A stretch of 64,000 nucleotides of DNA from assembly GCF_042657065.1 (NCBI RefSeq), contig NZ_JBHSNF010000001.1, positions 868,001 through 932,000 on the forward strand. Direction: 5' to 3'. This DNA comes from Rhodanobacter ginsengisoli. Lineage in GTDB: Bacteria > Pseudomonadota > Gammaproteobacteria > Xanthomonadales > Rhodanobacteraceae. Below are positions 7,560 through 14,880 of this stretch, piece after piece. Below the pieces are notes generated by a model. It searched no databases and was not told where the DNA came from. It was given only the letters and a program-made list of their open reading frames with translations. Made by a program: the position numbers and the translations under genes. Positions within the stretch are counted from its first letter, which is position 1; each line of letters begins with the position of its first letter.

Positions 7560-7984
7560 GCGCGCTGCGCCAGCCAGCCGGCCAGCAGGACGGCCAGCAC
7601 GGTCCAGCCGACATCGGCCGGCGTCAGTGCCAGGCGGGCCAGTTGCCAGAGCATTCCGGGACCGGCGGTGCGCAGGGCATCGATCAGCCCCACGCCCATG
7701 TTGCCGGCGATCTGCACGCCGGCGATCAGCATGTTGACGTAGATCCCGGCCAGCGCCGTGGCCCCGGCGGCCAGCAGCATGGCGCCGGTGCCGGGCCGGC
7801 GCACGCTGCCGCGAATGGCCAGGCCCAGCAGCGCGCCGATCGGCGGTGCCAGCCACGGCAGCGGATGGCGCAGGTACAAGGAAACCACCATCCAGACCGC
7901 GCCGGCGGCGAGTCCCAGCATGGCGGCACTGAACAGGGCGAACACGAACAGCAACGCGCTGCGCACGCTCATCGGCGACGACAT
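7544..7984 (-). CDS. small integral membrane protein of unknown function
   Basis: A 146-residue hydrophobic protein with four or five predicted membrane helices: residues about 9-35 (ALLFVFALFSAAMLGLAAGAVWMVVSL), 41-58, 66-90 and 122-140, ending in a basic QRAQSRR tail. The start could be 7984 or the in-frame ATG at 7972, and neither has a strong ribosome-binding site. I do not recognise the family. The gene stands alone between convergent pntB and divergent sufT, so context gives no function. Confidence 0.65.
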   Translation of the reverse strand: MSSPMSVRSALLFVFALFSAAMLGLAAGAVWMVVSLYLRHPLPWLAPPIGALLGLAIRGSVRRPGTGAMLLAAGATALAGIYVNMLIAGVQIAGNMGVGLIDALRTAGPGMLWQLARLALTPADVGWTVLAVLLAGWLAQRAQSRR

Positions 7985-8198
7985 GGCGGGACGGCTGGAA
8001 ACATCGGCTTATCCATCGTGCAAAGCGGCCATCATAACGTGCCCCGCCTGGTCGCCATGGTGGCGCCAGCAGTCACATTCCCTTGAGTTCGGGGATTCCG
8101 GCCTGATCTGGAACAAGCCAGCCCGCGTCGCGGGCGGCATAATGTACAACCTGGGTCGGCAACCGGTCGTACCCACAGATACAGGATTGGCGAGTGGC

Positions 8199-8756
8199 AT
8201 GAGTGGTTTCAGTCTGAGCAGCGAACCCTTCACCCTGTTGCGCGACTGCAGCGCCGTCATGGTGCCGCAAGGTGACGTGGTGAGCTTGCCCGCGGGCCAG
8301 ATCGGCTACATCACGCAGGCGCTGGGCGGCAGTTTCACGGTGTATGTGGAGGGCAACCTGTTCCGCATCGCCGGCAACAATGCCGATGCGCTGGGCAAGG
8401 AGCAGCCGGTGCCGATCGAGGTGGCCGCCGACGCCACCGATGCAGATGTGGAGAAGCTGGCCTGGGACCAGCTGCGTACCGTGTTCGATCCGGAAATCCC
8501 GGTCAATGTGGTCGAACTGGGGCTGGTCTACGACCTCAGCCTGGAGCAGACCGCATCGGGCCAGCGCAAGGTCTATGTGAAGCTCACGCTGACGGCACCC
8601 GGCTGTGGCATGGGCGATATCCTGGTGGATGACGCGCGCACCAAGCTCGAGATGATTCCCACCGTGGCCGAGGCGGACGTGGACCTGGTGTTCGATCCGC
8701 CGTGGAGCCATTCGATGATGTCGGATGCCGCCAAGCTCGAAACCGGCATGCTCTGA
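8199..8756 (+). CDS. sufT: putative Fe-S cluster maturation protein SufT
   Basis: A 185-residue protein. An N-terminal segment (residues 1-75, with ALGGSFTVYVEGNLFRIAGNNADALG) is joined to a MIP18/DUF59 domain from about 85. The DUF59 signature is clear: WDQLRTVFDPEIPVNVVELGLVYDL, the LTAPGCGMGDIL loop with its conserved Cys, and VFDPPWSHSMMSDAAK near the C-terminus. This matches SufT, implicated in maturation of Fe-S proteins. An upstream in-frame start at 8142 exists but lacks a ribosome site and falls on a CATAAT hexamer (8138-8143) that may be the -10 element. No other suf genes are nearby. Confidence 0.88.
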   Translation: MSGFSLSSEPFTLLRDCSAVMVPQGDVVSLPAGQIGYITQALGGSFTVYVEGNLFRIAGNNADALGKEQPVPIEVAADATDADVEKLAWDQLRTVFDPEIPVNVVELGLVYDLSLEQTASGQRKVYVKLTLTAPGCGMGDILVDDARTKLEMIPTVAEADVDLVFDPPWSHSMMSDAAKLETGML

Positions 8757-8938
8757 ATCCACAGCCCGTTCGGCGCATTCGCAAAATTGTGCGGTGTACC
8801 GCGCGCAGGCCACCGGGAAATAGCCTGATCCGACAGCGAACCGATGGGCGTGGTTCGCAGCCGCGCTGCGCTCGAAACAAGGAAATCAGCCGATTCCCGT
8901 CGTGCAACGCCGATTGCCGTCGGCCCGACAGGTCGCGC

Positions 8939-8954
8939 TGTGACCGTGGTCACC
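8939..8954 (+). promoter_or_regulatory. CRP/Clp-like binding site
   Basis: The sequence TGTGA-N6-TCACC matches the CRP/Clp consensus TGTGA-N6-TCACA at 9 of 10 positions; its inner part GTGACC-GT-GGTCAC is a perfect inverted repeat. In Xanthomonas and Lysobacter, Clp activates extracellular enzyme genes, and the next gene is a secreted protease. The centre lies about 63 bp upstream of the start inferred from the candidate promoter at 8975-9003. Confidence 0.45.
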
Positions 8955-8974
8955 GGGCGTAGGAAAAAGTCGGA

Positions 8975-9003
8975 TTGTCACGGTTAGTCGCAAGGAATAA
9001 CGT
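8975..9003 (+). promoter_or_regulatory. weak candidate promoter for the M4 protease
   Basis: TTGTCA at 8975-8980 and TAACGT at 8998-9003 are separated by 17 bp. The -10 is poor (3 of 6), which would fit an activator-dependent promoter. It is favoured only because of its distance to the Clp-like site. Confidence 0.25.
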
Positions 9004-9251
9004 TGCTGAATCCGCGACCGGGGAGGTTGACGGATGATCCTTTAGCGGTGTCTCCACCGTTTTGCAGCTACGCGTCCACGCGCTGCCCTCGCTAGGGAAA
9101 GCCAGGGGGAAGGCAGCCGGTTCCGGACGTATTTTGGGATCGCTAGACAGCTCACGAATATCGAGCCGTGCCTTGCACGGCAATTTCCTGCATGGGGCCT
9201 TGCGGCCGCATAGGACCCGTTTGCCCCGAATTTTGTCTAGGAGTTTTTTTC

Positions 9252-11411
9252 ATGCCCAACCATTTCCGTCTGAAACTGCTGGTGGCCGCGATCGGCCTGG
9301 CTACCGCGTCGGTTGCGACCGCCGCCAATACGCGAACCCTGCACGAACAGAATCTCGGTGCCGTACCGGCCAGTGCGCTGGCCGCCCAGCTCAATCTGGG
9401 ACAGGACATGTCGCTTGCGCCACGCAGTTCGGTGGCCCTCGCCGGCGGCCACCACGTCGTGCGCCAGCAGCAGATGTTCCGTGGCGTGCCGGTCTACGGT
9501 CGCAGCATTGCCGTGGTGCAGGATGCGCAGGGCAATGCGCTGCGGGCCAGCGGTGAATTGATGCAGAGCGCGCAGCTCGACCTGGCCTCGGTCGCGCCGA
9601 AGCTCAACCAGGGCCGGGCCATCGCGGCGCTGAAGGCGCACGCCCATACCACCCTGACCGGTGGTGCGACGATGGAGAATCAGAAAGCCGACCTGTTCGT
9701 GTATCCGCAGGATGGCGGCCCGGCCCGGCTGGTCTATCGGGTCTCCTACTTCGTCGGCGGCGCCAATCCCAGCCGTCCCACCGCGATCATCGATGCCAAC
9801 ACCGGCGCGGTGATCCAGAGCTGGAATGGCCTGACCGACGCCTCGGCCAATGGGCCCGGTGGCAACACCAAGACCGGCCAGTACCTCTACGGCACCGACT
9901 ACGCCGCGCTCGACGTGACCCAGTCGGGCAGCACCTGCACGTTGGTCAACACCAACGTCAAGACCTACAACCTCAACCACGGCACCAGTGGTGGCTCGGT
10001 GGTCAGCTTCACCTGTCCGACCAGCAATACCGACGCCACCAACGGTGCCTATTCGCCGGTCAACGATGCACATCATTTCGGTGGAGTGGTGCATGACATG
10101 TACACCGCCTACACCGGTGCGCCGCCGCTGAGCATCCAGCTGGTGATGAAGGTGCATTACAAGAGCAACTACGAGAATGCGTTCTGGGACGGTTCGGCAA
10201 TGTATTTCGGTGACGGCGCCAGCACGTTCTATCCGCTGGTGTCGCTGGATGTGACCAGCCACGAGATCAGCCACGGGTACACCGAGCAGAACTCCGGCCT
10301 GCAGTACACCGGCCAGTCCGGTGGCATGAACGAGGCGTACTCGGATATTGCCGGCGAGGCGGCCGAATATTTCGATCGCGGTTCGGCGGACTTCCTGGTC
10401 GGGCGCGATATCGTCAAGACCAGCGCCGGCATCGGCGATGCGCTGCGCTACATGTGCAATCCGCCGCAGGATGGCGGCTCGATCGACAACGCGGCGAACT
10501 ACACCTCGAGCCTGGACGTGCACTACTCCAGCGGTGTCTACAACAAGGCCTTCTGCCTGCTGGCCAAGACCAGCGGCTGGGACGTGAAGAAGGCATTCCA
10601 GGCCTTCGCGCTCGCCAACAAGTCGTACTGGACGGCCACTTCCACCTTCAACTCCGGCGCCTGCGGAGTGGAGTCGGCGGCCACCGACCTGGGCTACAGC
10701 GCGAATGACGTGATCAGCGCATTCACCGGTGTGGGCGTGACCTGTCCGGGCACCGGCGGCGGTGGCGGCGGCGGTACCACGGATCTGCAGAACGGCACCC
10801 CGGTGACGGGCCTGTCGGGCAGTGCGGGCCAGGAACTGGCCTACAAGATCACCGTGCCGGCGGGAGCGACGAACCTGGTATTCGCCATGTCCGGCGGCAC
10901 CGGCGATGCCGACATGTACACCAAGTTCGGCTCGGCACCGACCACCAGCAGCTACGACTGCCGCCCGTACGTGAGCGGCAACGGCGAGACCTGCACCGTG
11001 GCTTCGCCGCAGGCCGGCGTCTACTACGTCAATGTGCGCGGCTACAGCGCGTTCTCCGGGGTGACCCTGAAGGCGAGCTACAGCACAGGTGGCGGTGGCG
11101 GCGGTGGTGGCGGTCTGCAGAACGGCGTGCCGGTGACCGGCCAGGCCGCGGCGAAGAATGCGGAACTCAGCTATACCGTGGTGATTCCGGCCGGCACCAG
11201 CAGCCTGACTATCGCCAGTTCCGGCGGCACCGGCGACGCCGATCTCTACGTGAAGAAGGGTACGGCACCGACCACCAGCAGCTACGACTGCCGCCCGTAC
11301 AAGACCGGCAACAACGAGAGCTGCACGTTCAGCGCCCCCTCGGGCACGTACTACATCAAGCTGCGCGGCTACACCGCATTCTCCGGTGTGTCGCTGAAGG
11401 CCACCTGGTAA
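9252..11411 (+). CDS. secreted M4 (thermolysin-family) metalloprotease with two PPC domains
   Basis: A 719-residue extracellular zinc endopeptidase precursor. In order: signal peptide (residues 1-25, ending ASVATAA), FTP/PepSY propeptide (to about 195), and the M4 catalytic domain with HEISH at 337-341 and the third zinc ligand E361 in GGMNEAYSD. The spacing HExxH-19-E is that of thermolysin. A later DVHYSSGVYNKAF segment supplies the catalytic histidine region. Gly-rich linkers then lead to two pre-peptidase C-terminal (PPC) domains at about 512-611 and 622-719, each with a cysteine pair. The ATG at 9252 follows AGGAG. PPC domains are usually trimmed during or after secretion, probably through type II export. 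Confidence 0.95.
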   Translation: MPNHFRLKLLVAAIGLATASVATAANTRTLHEQNLGAVPASALAAQLNLGQDMSLAPRSSVALAGGHHVVRQQQMFRGVPVYGRSIAVVQDAQGNALRASGELMQSAQLDLASVAPKLNQGRAIAALKAHAHTTLTGGATMENQKADLFVYPQDGGPARLVYRVSYFVGGANPSRPTAIIDANTGAVIQSWNGLTDASANGPGGNTKTGQYLYGTDYAALDVTQSGSTCTLVNTNVKTYNLNHGTSGGSVVSFTCPTSNTDATNGAYSPVNDAHHFGGVVHDMYTAYTGAPPLSIQLVMKVHYKSNYENAFWDGSAMYFGDGASTFYPLVSLDVTSHEISHGYTEQNSGLQYTGQSGGMNEAYSDIAGEAAEYFDRGSADFLVGRDIVKTSAGIGDALRYMCNPPQDGGSIDNAANYTSSLDVHYSSGVYNKAFCLLAKTSGWDVKKAFQAFALANKSYWTATSTFNSGACGVESAATDLGYSANDVISAFTGVGVTCPGTGGGGGGGTTDLQNGTPVTGLSGSAGQELAYKITVPAGATNLVFAMSGGTGDADMYTKFGSAPTTSSYDCRPYVSGNGETCTVASPQAGVYYVNVRGYSAFSGVTLKASYSTGGGGGGGGGLQNGVPVTGQAAAKNAELSYTVVIPAGTSSLTIASSGGTGDADLYVKKGTAPTTSSYDCRPYKTGNNESCTFSAPSGTYYIKLRGYTAFSGVSLKATW
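10933..11300 (+). repeat. intragenic duplication of the PPC-domain coding sequence
   Basis: The two PPC domains are a tandem duplication. A 38-nt block is identical in both copies (10933-10970 and 11263-11300), encoding the TAPTTSSYDCRPY-type segment. Flanking codons have diverged at both protein and DNA level. Confidence 0.85.
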
Positions 11412-11418
11412 TCCCCTG

Positions 11419-11444
11419 ACGGGTCAGGGACGACCCGTTTTTTT
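11419..11444 (+). terminator. intrinsic terminator of the M4 protease gene
   Basis: The stem ACGGGTC/GACCCGT (11419-11425 with 11432-11438) has a 6-nt loop and runs into seven T residues (11438-11444). It starts 8 nt after the stop codon, a canonical rho-independent terminator. Confidence 0.88.
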
Positions 11445-11467
11445 CTTCTGTGTGATCGTGATGCAAG

Positions 11468-11498
11468 GGGGCCCGATCGGATCGATCGGGCCCCTTTT
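11468..11498. terminator. second GC-rich hairpin, probably bidirectional
   Basis: Perfect 11-bp stem (11468-11478 with 11484-11494), 5-nt loop, then TTTT on the plus strand. It lies between the protease terminator and the convergent asparaginase-domain gene, so it may serve as a back-up terminator for either side. Confidence 0.65.
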
Positions 11499-11542
11499 CA
11501 TGGGCCGTGACGGAACCTCGCCACGAAGGGACCGACGGCCGG

Positions 11543-12034
11543 TCAGCCGGACACTTCCTCGAAGCGGTTGGCGTCGCGATTCTTGCGCACCCTGGCCGGA
11601 TCCCACACGCGGCCGTTCATGGTGATGTAGACCCCATCGGGCAGCGTCTGCACCGCGGCCACCGCGCAGCCGATGTTGAACACCGCGTCGGAGCCCTGGA
11701 AGCGGGCCGGATTCAGCGCACCGGTAAGCACGATCACCTTGCCCTTGATGCTGGCCAGCTCTTGCGCGGTCTCGACCATGGTGTCGGTGCCGTGGGTCAC
11801 CAGCACGTGGCGGTGCGGTTGCGCCTCGATCGTCGAGCGCACCAGCGCTCGATCCTCGGCACCCATGTGCAGGCTGTCCTTGCGCAGGATCGGGATCACG
11901 TCGAACTGGAAGGCCACGCCCAGATGGCTGAGGATCTCGCCGATCTGCGGCGCGCCGATCTTGTAGTCCGACTTGTCGTCGAAGTAGATCTTGTCGATGG
12001 TGCCGCCGGTGGTGACGATGGTCAGATGCTGCAT
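11543..12034 (-). CDS. stand-alone asparaginase N-terminal domain protein
   Basis: A 163-residue protein with both threonine motifs of the L-asparaginase superfamily: TTGGTIDK near residue 8 and THGTDTMVETA near residue 80, followed by the conserved lysine/TGAxxPAR segment. It ends after about half of the usual 320-350 residues, so the C-terminal domain, which completes the dimer interface in type I/II enzymes, is absent. The frame ends cleanly and no second half lies beside it; this looks like the short asparaginase-domain family, not a frameshifted gene. Whether it is catalytically active is unknown. It is convergent with the protease gene and downstream of the acyl-CoA dehydrogenase gene. 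Confidence 0.85.
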   Translation of the reverse strand: MQHLTIVTTGGTIDKIYFDDKSDYKIGAPQIGEILSHLGVAFQFDVIPILRKDSLHMGAEDRALVRSTIEAQPHRHVLVTHGTDTMVETAQELASIKGKVIVLTGALNPARFQGSDAVFNIGCAVAAVQTLPDGVYITMNGRVWDPARVRKNRDANRFEEVSG

Positions 12035-12129
12035 GCGGATGAGCCGAGTTGGGGGAACGGGGCATTTTAGCCCCTGTGGGACGGAGCCGGTCGCGTGGCG
12101 GGGTCATCCCGGCTACGTGCCGGGGAGCA

Positions 12130-13773
12130 CTAGTCCAGAAGCAGCAAGGTGTCCGCGGAGTTCGGTGTCACCAGCCGGTCCAGTCCGTGGCTGGCAAAGC
12201 GCCTCAGTGCGGCGGCGGGGCGTGGATCGTCGCGTTCGCCCGACCAGCGGGCCTGGCGCGCCAGCAAGGCGGCACCGGCACAGCGGGCCAGCGTGAAGGC
12301 GAGGCCGCGGGCGCCGGCCTCGAGCGAATCCCGATCCGAGGCATGCTGATCGAGCCAGGCAGCGGCCGCGTCCAGCGTGGTCCCGATCAGGCTCACCGCC
12401 GCCGCTTCGCCGCTGCCCTCGGTCCAGCCGCGGACCGCCGTGCGCAAGGGCCCGAGATGGTCGCCGGCCAGCGCACGCAGGCTGTCCAGCGACAGCACGT
12501 TGGTGGTGCCTTCCCAGATCGCGTACACCTGCGCGTCGCGCAGCAGTTGCGGCAGCCCGGTGTCCTCGATGTAGCCCGCGCCGCCGAAACATTCCAGCGC
12601 CTCGGAGCACAGCTTCACCGCCAGCTTGCCGGTCCACAGCTTGGCCAGCGGCGTCAGCAGGCGCAGCAGTGCGGCTTCATGCGGGGCGGCCGCATCGTGT
12701 TCGACCCGGCCCAGCAGGTGGGCGACCTCGAAGGCGAGCGCGAAGGCACCCTCGAACTCGGCCTGCATGTCGGCCAGGGTCCGCGCGTGCAGCGGTTGCT
12801 CGATCACGGGGCGGCCGAACGCCCGCCGGCGCGAGGCGTAGTCGCGCGCCAGGCTGATCGCGCGCGCCATGCTGGCGACCGCGCAGACGGCATTCCACGT
12901 GCGGGTGACGTTGAGCATCGGCGCCACCTGGCGCACACCGTGGGCGAGCTCGCCCAGCGGCCACGCGGGCAGGCCCTCGAGGTGGATCTCCGCAGTGGGC
13001 AGTTCGTGGGTGCCGAGCTTGTCCTTCAGCCGGTCGATGACGAGTTCGGGGCGACGCCGCTCGCCGTCCATCGTCTCGACATAGAACAGGGCCAGCGCCG
13101 CGGCGCCGCTGCCGGCGCCTTCCGGCCGGGCCAGCGCCAGCGCCGCCTCACCCACGACGGCCGAGCTGAACCACTTGCGCCCGTAGAGCCGCCACTGACC
13201 ATCGGCGTCCTGGCGTGCGATGGTCTCGGTCAGACCCACATCGGAGCCGCCGCTGTTCTCGGTCATCCACTGGCCGCTGAGCCAGAAGCTGGCGGCGTCA
13301 CGGCTGAGGAAGTGCGGCAACGCGCGCCGGATCAGCGCCTGGTTGCCGGAGGCCTTCAGCGCGGTGGCCGCGCCGTCGGTCATCGCCAGCGGGCAGGTGT
13401 AGAACTCGCTGGCCAGGTGATACAGGTAGACCCGGGCGAATTCCTCCAGCCTGGCGTGCTCGCTCGGTGCGTGGCCGGCCGCCAGTACCGCGTGTCGCGT
13501 GGTGAGGCCGGGGCCTTCCTGCCATGCGGTGGTGAGCTCGATCCGGTCGACCCGTCGGCCCCAGGCATCCCACGCGGTCAACACCGGTTTGCGTCGCGTC
13601 GACGTGCTCGCCCGCTGCCAGGCCAGCTGCGCGTACGCACCCAGTGCATCCAGATCGGCATCCAGGGCAGCGCGCCGATCGGCGGGCAGGGCGCGATCGA
13701 GCAGGGACAGCAGCACGCGGTCGCTGCGATAGGGATGGGCGAGTTGCGCCGGATCCTGCAGGAAGCCCGTCAT
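12130..13773 (-). CDS. acyl-CoA dehydrogenase family flavoprotein (AidB-like)
   Basis: A 547-residue flavin-dependent dehydrogenase-family protein. An N-terminal extension of about 150 residues precedes the typical domains: SGQWMTENSGGSDVG (FAD/substrate loop), a mid beta domain with GRKWFSSAV, and a C-terminal helical domain with RRAFGRPVIEQPLHARTLADM and CFGGAGYIEDTG...YAIWEGTTNVLSLD, where GGxGY and IWEG are hallmarks. Length and the N-terminal extension resemble AidB (541 residues in E. coli) more than short-chain dehydrogenases. ATG at 13773 is chosen because GGAG lies 6 nt upstream. The substrate is not predictable; a role in branched or unusual acyl-CoA oxidation or alkylation response is possible. 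Confidence 0.88.
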   Translation of the reverse strand: MTGFLQDPAQLAHPYRSDRVLLSLLDRALPADRRAALDADLDALGAYAQLAWQRASTSTRRKPVLTAWDAWGRRVDRIELTTAWQEGPGLTTRHAVLAAGHAPSEHARLEEFARVYLYHLASEFYTCPLAMTDGAATALKASGNQALIRRALPHFLSRDAASFWLSGQWMTENSGGSDVGLTETIARQDADGQWRLYGRKWFSSAVVGEAALALARPEGAGSGAAALALFYVETMDGERRRPELVIDRLKDKLGTHELPTAEIHLEGLPAWPLGELAHGVRQVAPMLNVTRTWNAVCAVASMARAISLARDYASRRRAFGRPVIEQPLHARTLADMQAEFEGAFALAFEVAHLLGRVEHDAAAPHEAALLRLLTPLAKLWTGKLAVKLCSEALECFGGAGYIEDTGLPQLLRDAQVYAIWEGTTNVLSLDSLRALAGDHLGPLRTAVRGWTEGSGEAAAVSLIGTTLDAAAAWLDQHASDRDSLEAGARGLAFTLARCAGAALLARQARWSGERDDPRPAAALRRFASHGLDRLVTPNSADTLLLLD

Positions 13774-13834
13774 GGTGCACTCCATCGAAAGCGAAGGTCT
13801 CGAGTATAGGCAGGCGCCCGTCCGCCGTATCCTG

Positions 13835-14179
13835 CTAGTCGCGTTGCCTGCGCTTGACACCGGCGCCCAGCGTCGCGATCAACAGCAGGCTGAGCACGAC
13901 CTCGACCAGCGCCGGCCAGCGCTGACCGGGCGAGCTCCAGCTCTCGGCGACGCCGTGGGAGAAGTAGAACAGGCTGAGAATGCCGACCCACAACAGCGCG
14001 CGTCGCGCGTCGCGGATCGCCAGCAACGGCAGCAGCAGCGGGATCACCGTGATCGCCAGGACCAGCCAGACCGGAATGACCTGCGGGGGAAACAGCCAGC
14101 CGTGCCAGGCCAGCTGCAACACGCTCAGGCCGGCCCAGGCGAGCAGCCCGAGCTGTTGTTCCCGGGGCAGCGTGCTCAT
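13835..14179 (-). CDS. DUF2069 family small membrane protein
   Basis: A 114-residue protein with four short hydrophobic segments (about residues 9-27, 34-54, 61-77 and 90-107) and a basic C-terminus (GAGVKRRQRD). The WHGWLFPP and FYFSHGVAESW elements fit the uncharacterised DUF2069 family. Its ATG overlaps the stop of wrbA (ATGA), as in related Xanthomonadales where this pair occurs together. Function unknown; coupling to a flavodoxin-like quinone reductase hints at a membrane redox link, which is inference. Confidence 0.8.
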   Translation of the reverse strand: MSTLPREQQLGLLAWAGLSVLQLAWHGWLFPPQVIPVWLVLAITVIPLLLPLLAIRDARRALLWVGILSLFYFSHGVAESWSSPGQRWPALVEVVLSLLLIATLGAGVKRRQRD

Positions 14180-14778
14180 GCGTCAGCCGCCAGCTTGCGT
14201 GCGGTTTCGGCCAGCCGGCGCCCCAGCGCCCGGGCCAGTTCACGCTCGTGCCCGCTGATCGGGTTGTCGCCGCCGGCACCGGTCACGTGGCTGACGCCGT
14301 AGGGTGTGCCGCCGGTTTGCGTGGCGGTGAGTGCCGGCTCCGTGTACGGCAGGCCGACGATCAGCATGCCGTGATGCAGCAGCGGCAGTGCCATCGTCAG
14401 CAGCGTGGATTCCTGCCCGCCGTGCATGGTGCTGGTCGAGGTGAACAGCGCGGCCGGCTTGCCGACCAGCGAGCCGCTGGCCCATTCGGCCCCGGTCGAA
14501 TCGAGAAAGTGTTTCAGCGGCGCGGCCATGTTGCCGAAGCGGGTCGGGCTGCCCATGGCCAGCCCGACGCAATCGAGCAGGTCCTGCCGGGTCACATACG
14601 GTGCGCCGTCTTCCGGCTCGGGCGGTTGCGCCAGCTCGGTCACAGGTGCGACCGGCGGCACCTGGCGCAACCGGGCCAGCATGCCCGGCACTTCCTCCAC
14701 GCCGCGGGCGATCAGGCGCGCCAGCTGGGCGGTGTGGCCGCTGCGGCTGTAGTACAGGACCAGGATTTCTTGAGTCAT
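14176..14778 (-). CDS. wrbA: WrbA-type NAD(P)H:quinone oxidoreductase
   Basis: A 200-residue flavodoxin-fold enzyme that reduces quinones by two electrons using FMN and NAD(P)H. Visible features are the FMN phosphate loop YYSRSGHTAQLA near residue 9, the loop GSPTRFGNMAAPLKHFLD around 75-92, and FTSTSTMHGGQESTLL with the WrbA-typical His-Gly-Gly. The ATG at 14778 is the first one aligned with the family start; an in-frame ATG 27 nt upstream is less likely. It is translationally coupled to the DUF2069 gene downstream and divergent from the YihY gene. Confidence 0.93.
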   Translation of the reverse strand: MTQEILVLYYSRSGHTAQLARLIARGVEEVPGMLARLRQVPPVAPVTELAQPPEPEDGAPYVTRQDLLDCVGLAMGSPTRFGNMAAPLKHFLDSTGAEWASGSLVGKPAALFTSTSTMHGGQESTLLTMALPLLHHGMLIVGLPYTEPALTATQTGGTPYGVSHVTGAGGDNPISGHERELARALGRRLAETARKLAADA

Positions 14779-14880
14779 GCGGCAGGGCTCATGTGTTTGA
14801 GGCATTCATCGGCAATACGCTAGTGTAGCGACCGATACCCACGATGTTGGCCGCGGCGTGGCGCCGCCGAAAGGATACCG

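Larger units (their letters stand above)
8757..9251. other. 495-bp non-coding region upstream of the M4 protease gene
   Basis: I find no credible gene here. The region holds a direct repeat of 14 bp (8889-8902 and 8909-8922, one mismatch, 20 bp apart), a CRP/Clp-like palindrome (8939-8954), a possible promoter (8975-9003) and a ribosome-binding AGGAG (about 9239-9243) before the protease ATG. The implied transcript leader is about 240 nt. I compared it by eye with c-di-GMP and other common riboswitch cores and saw no match. Confidence 0.5.

Noticed and set aside
9010..9251. Possible riboswitch in the protease leader
   Set aside because: No recognisable GEMM, cobalamin, TPP or other conserved core by eye; the leader is reported only as a non-coding region.
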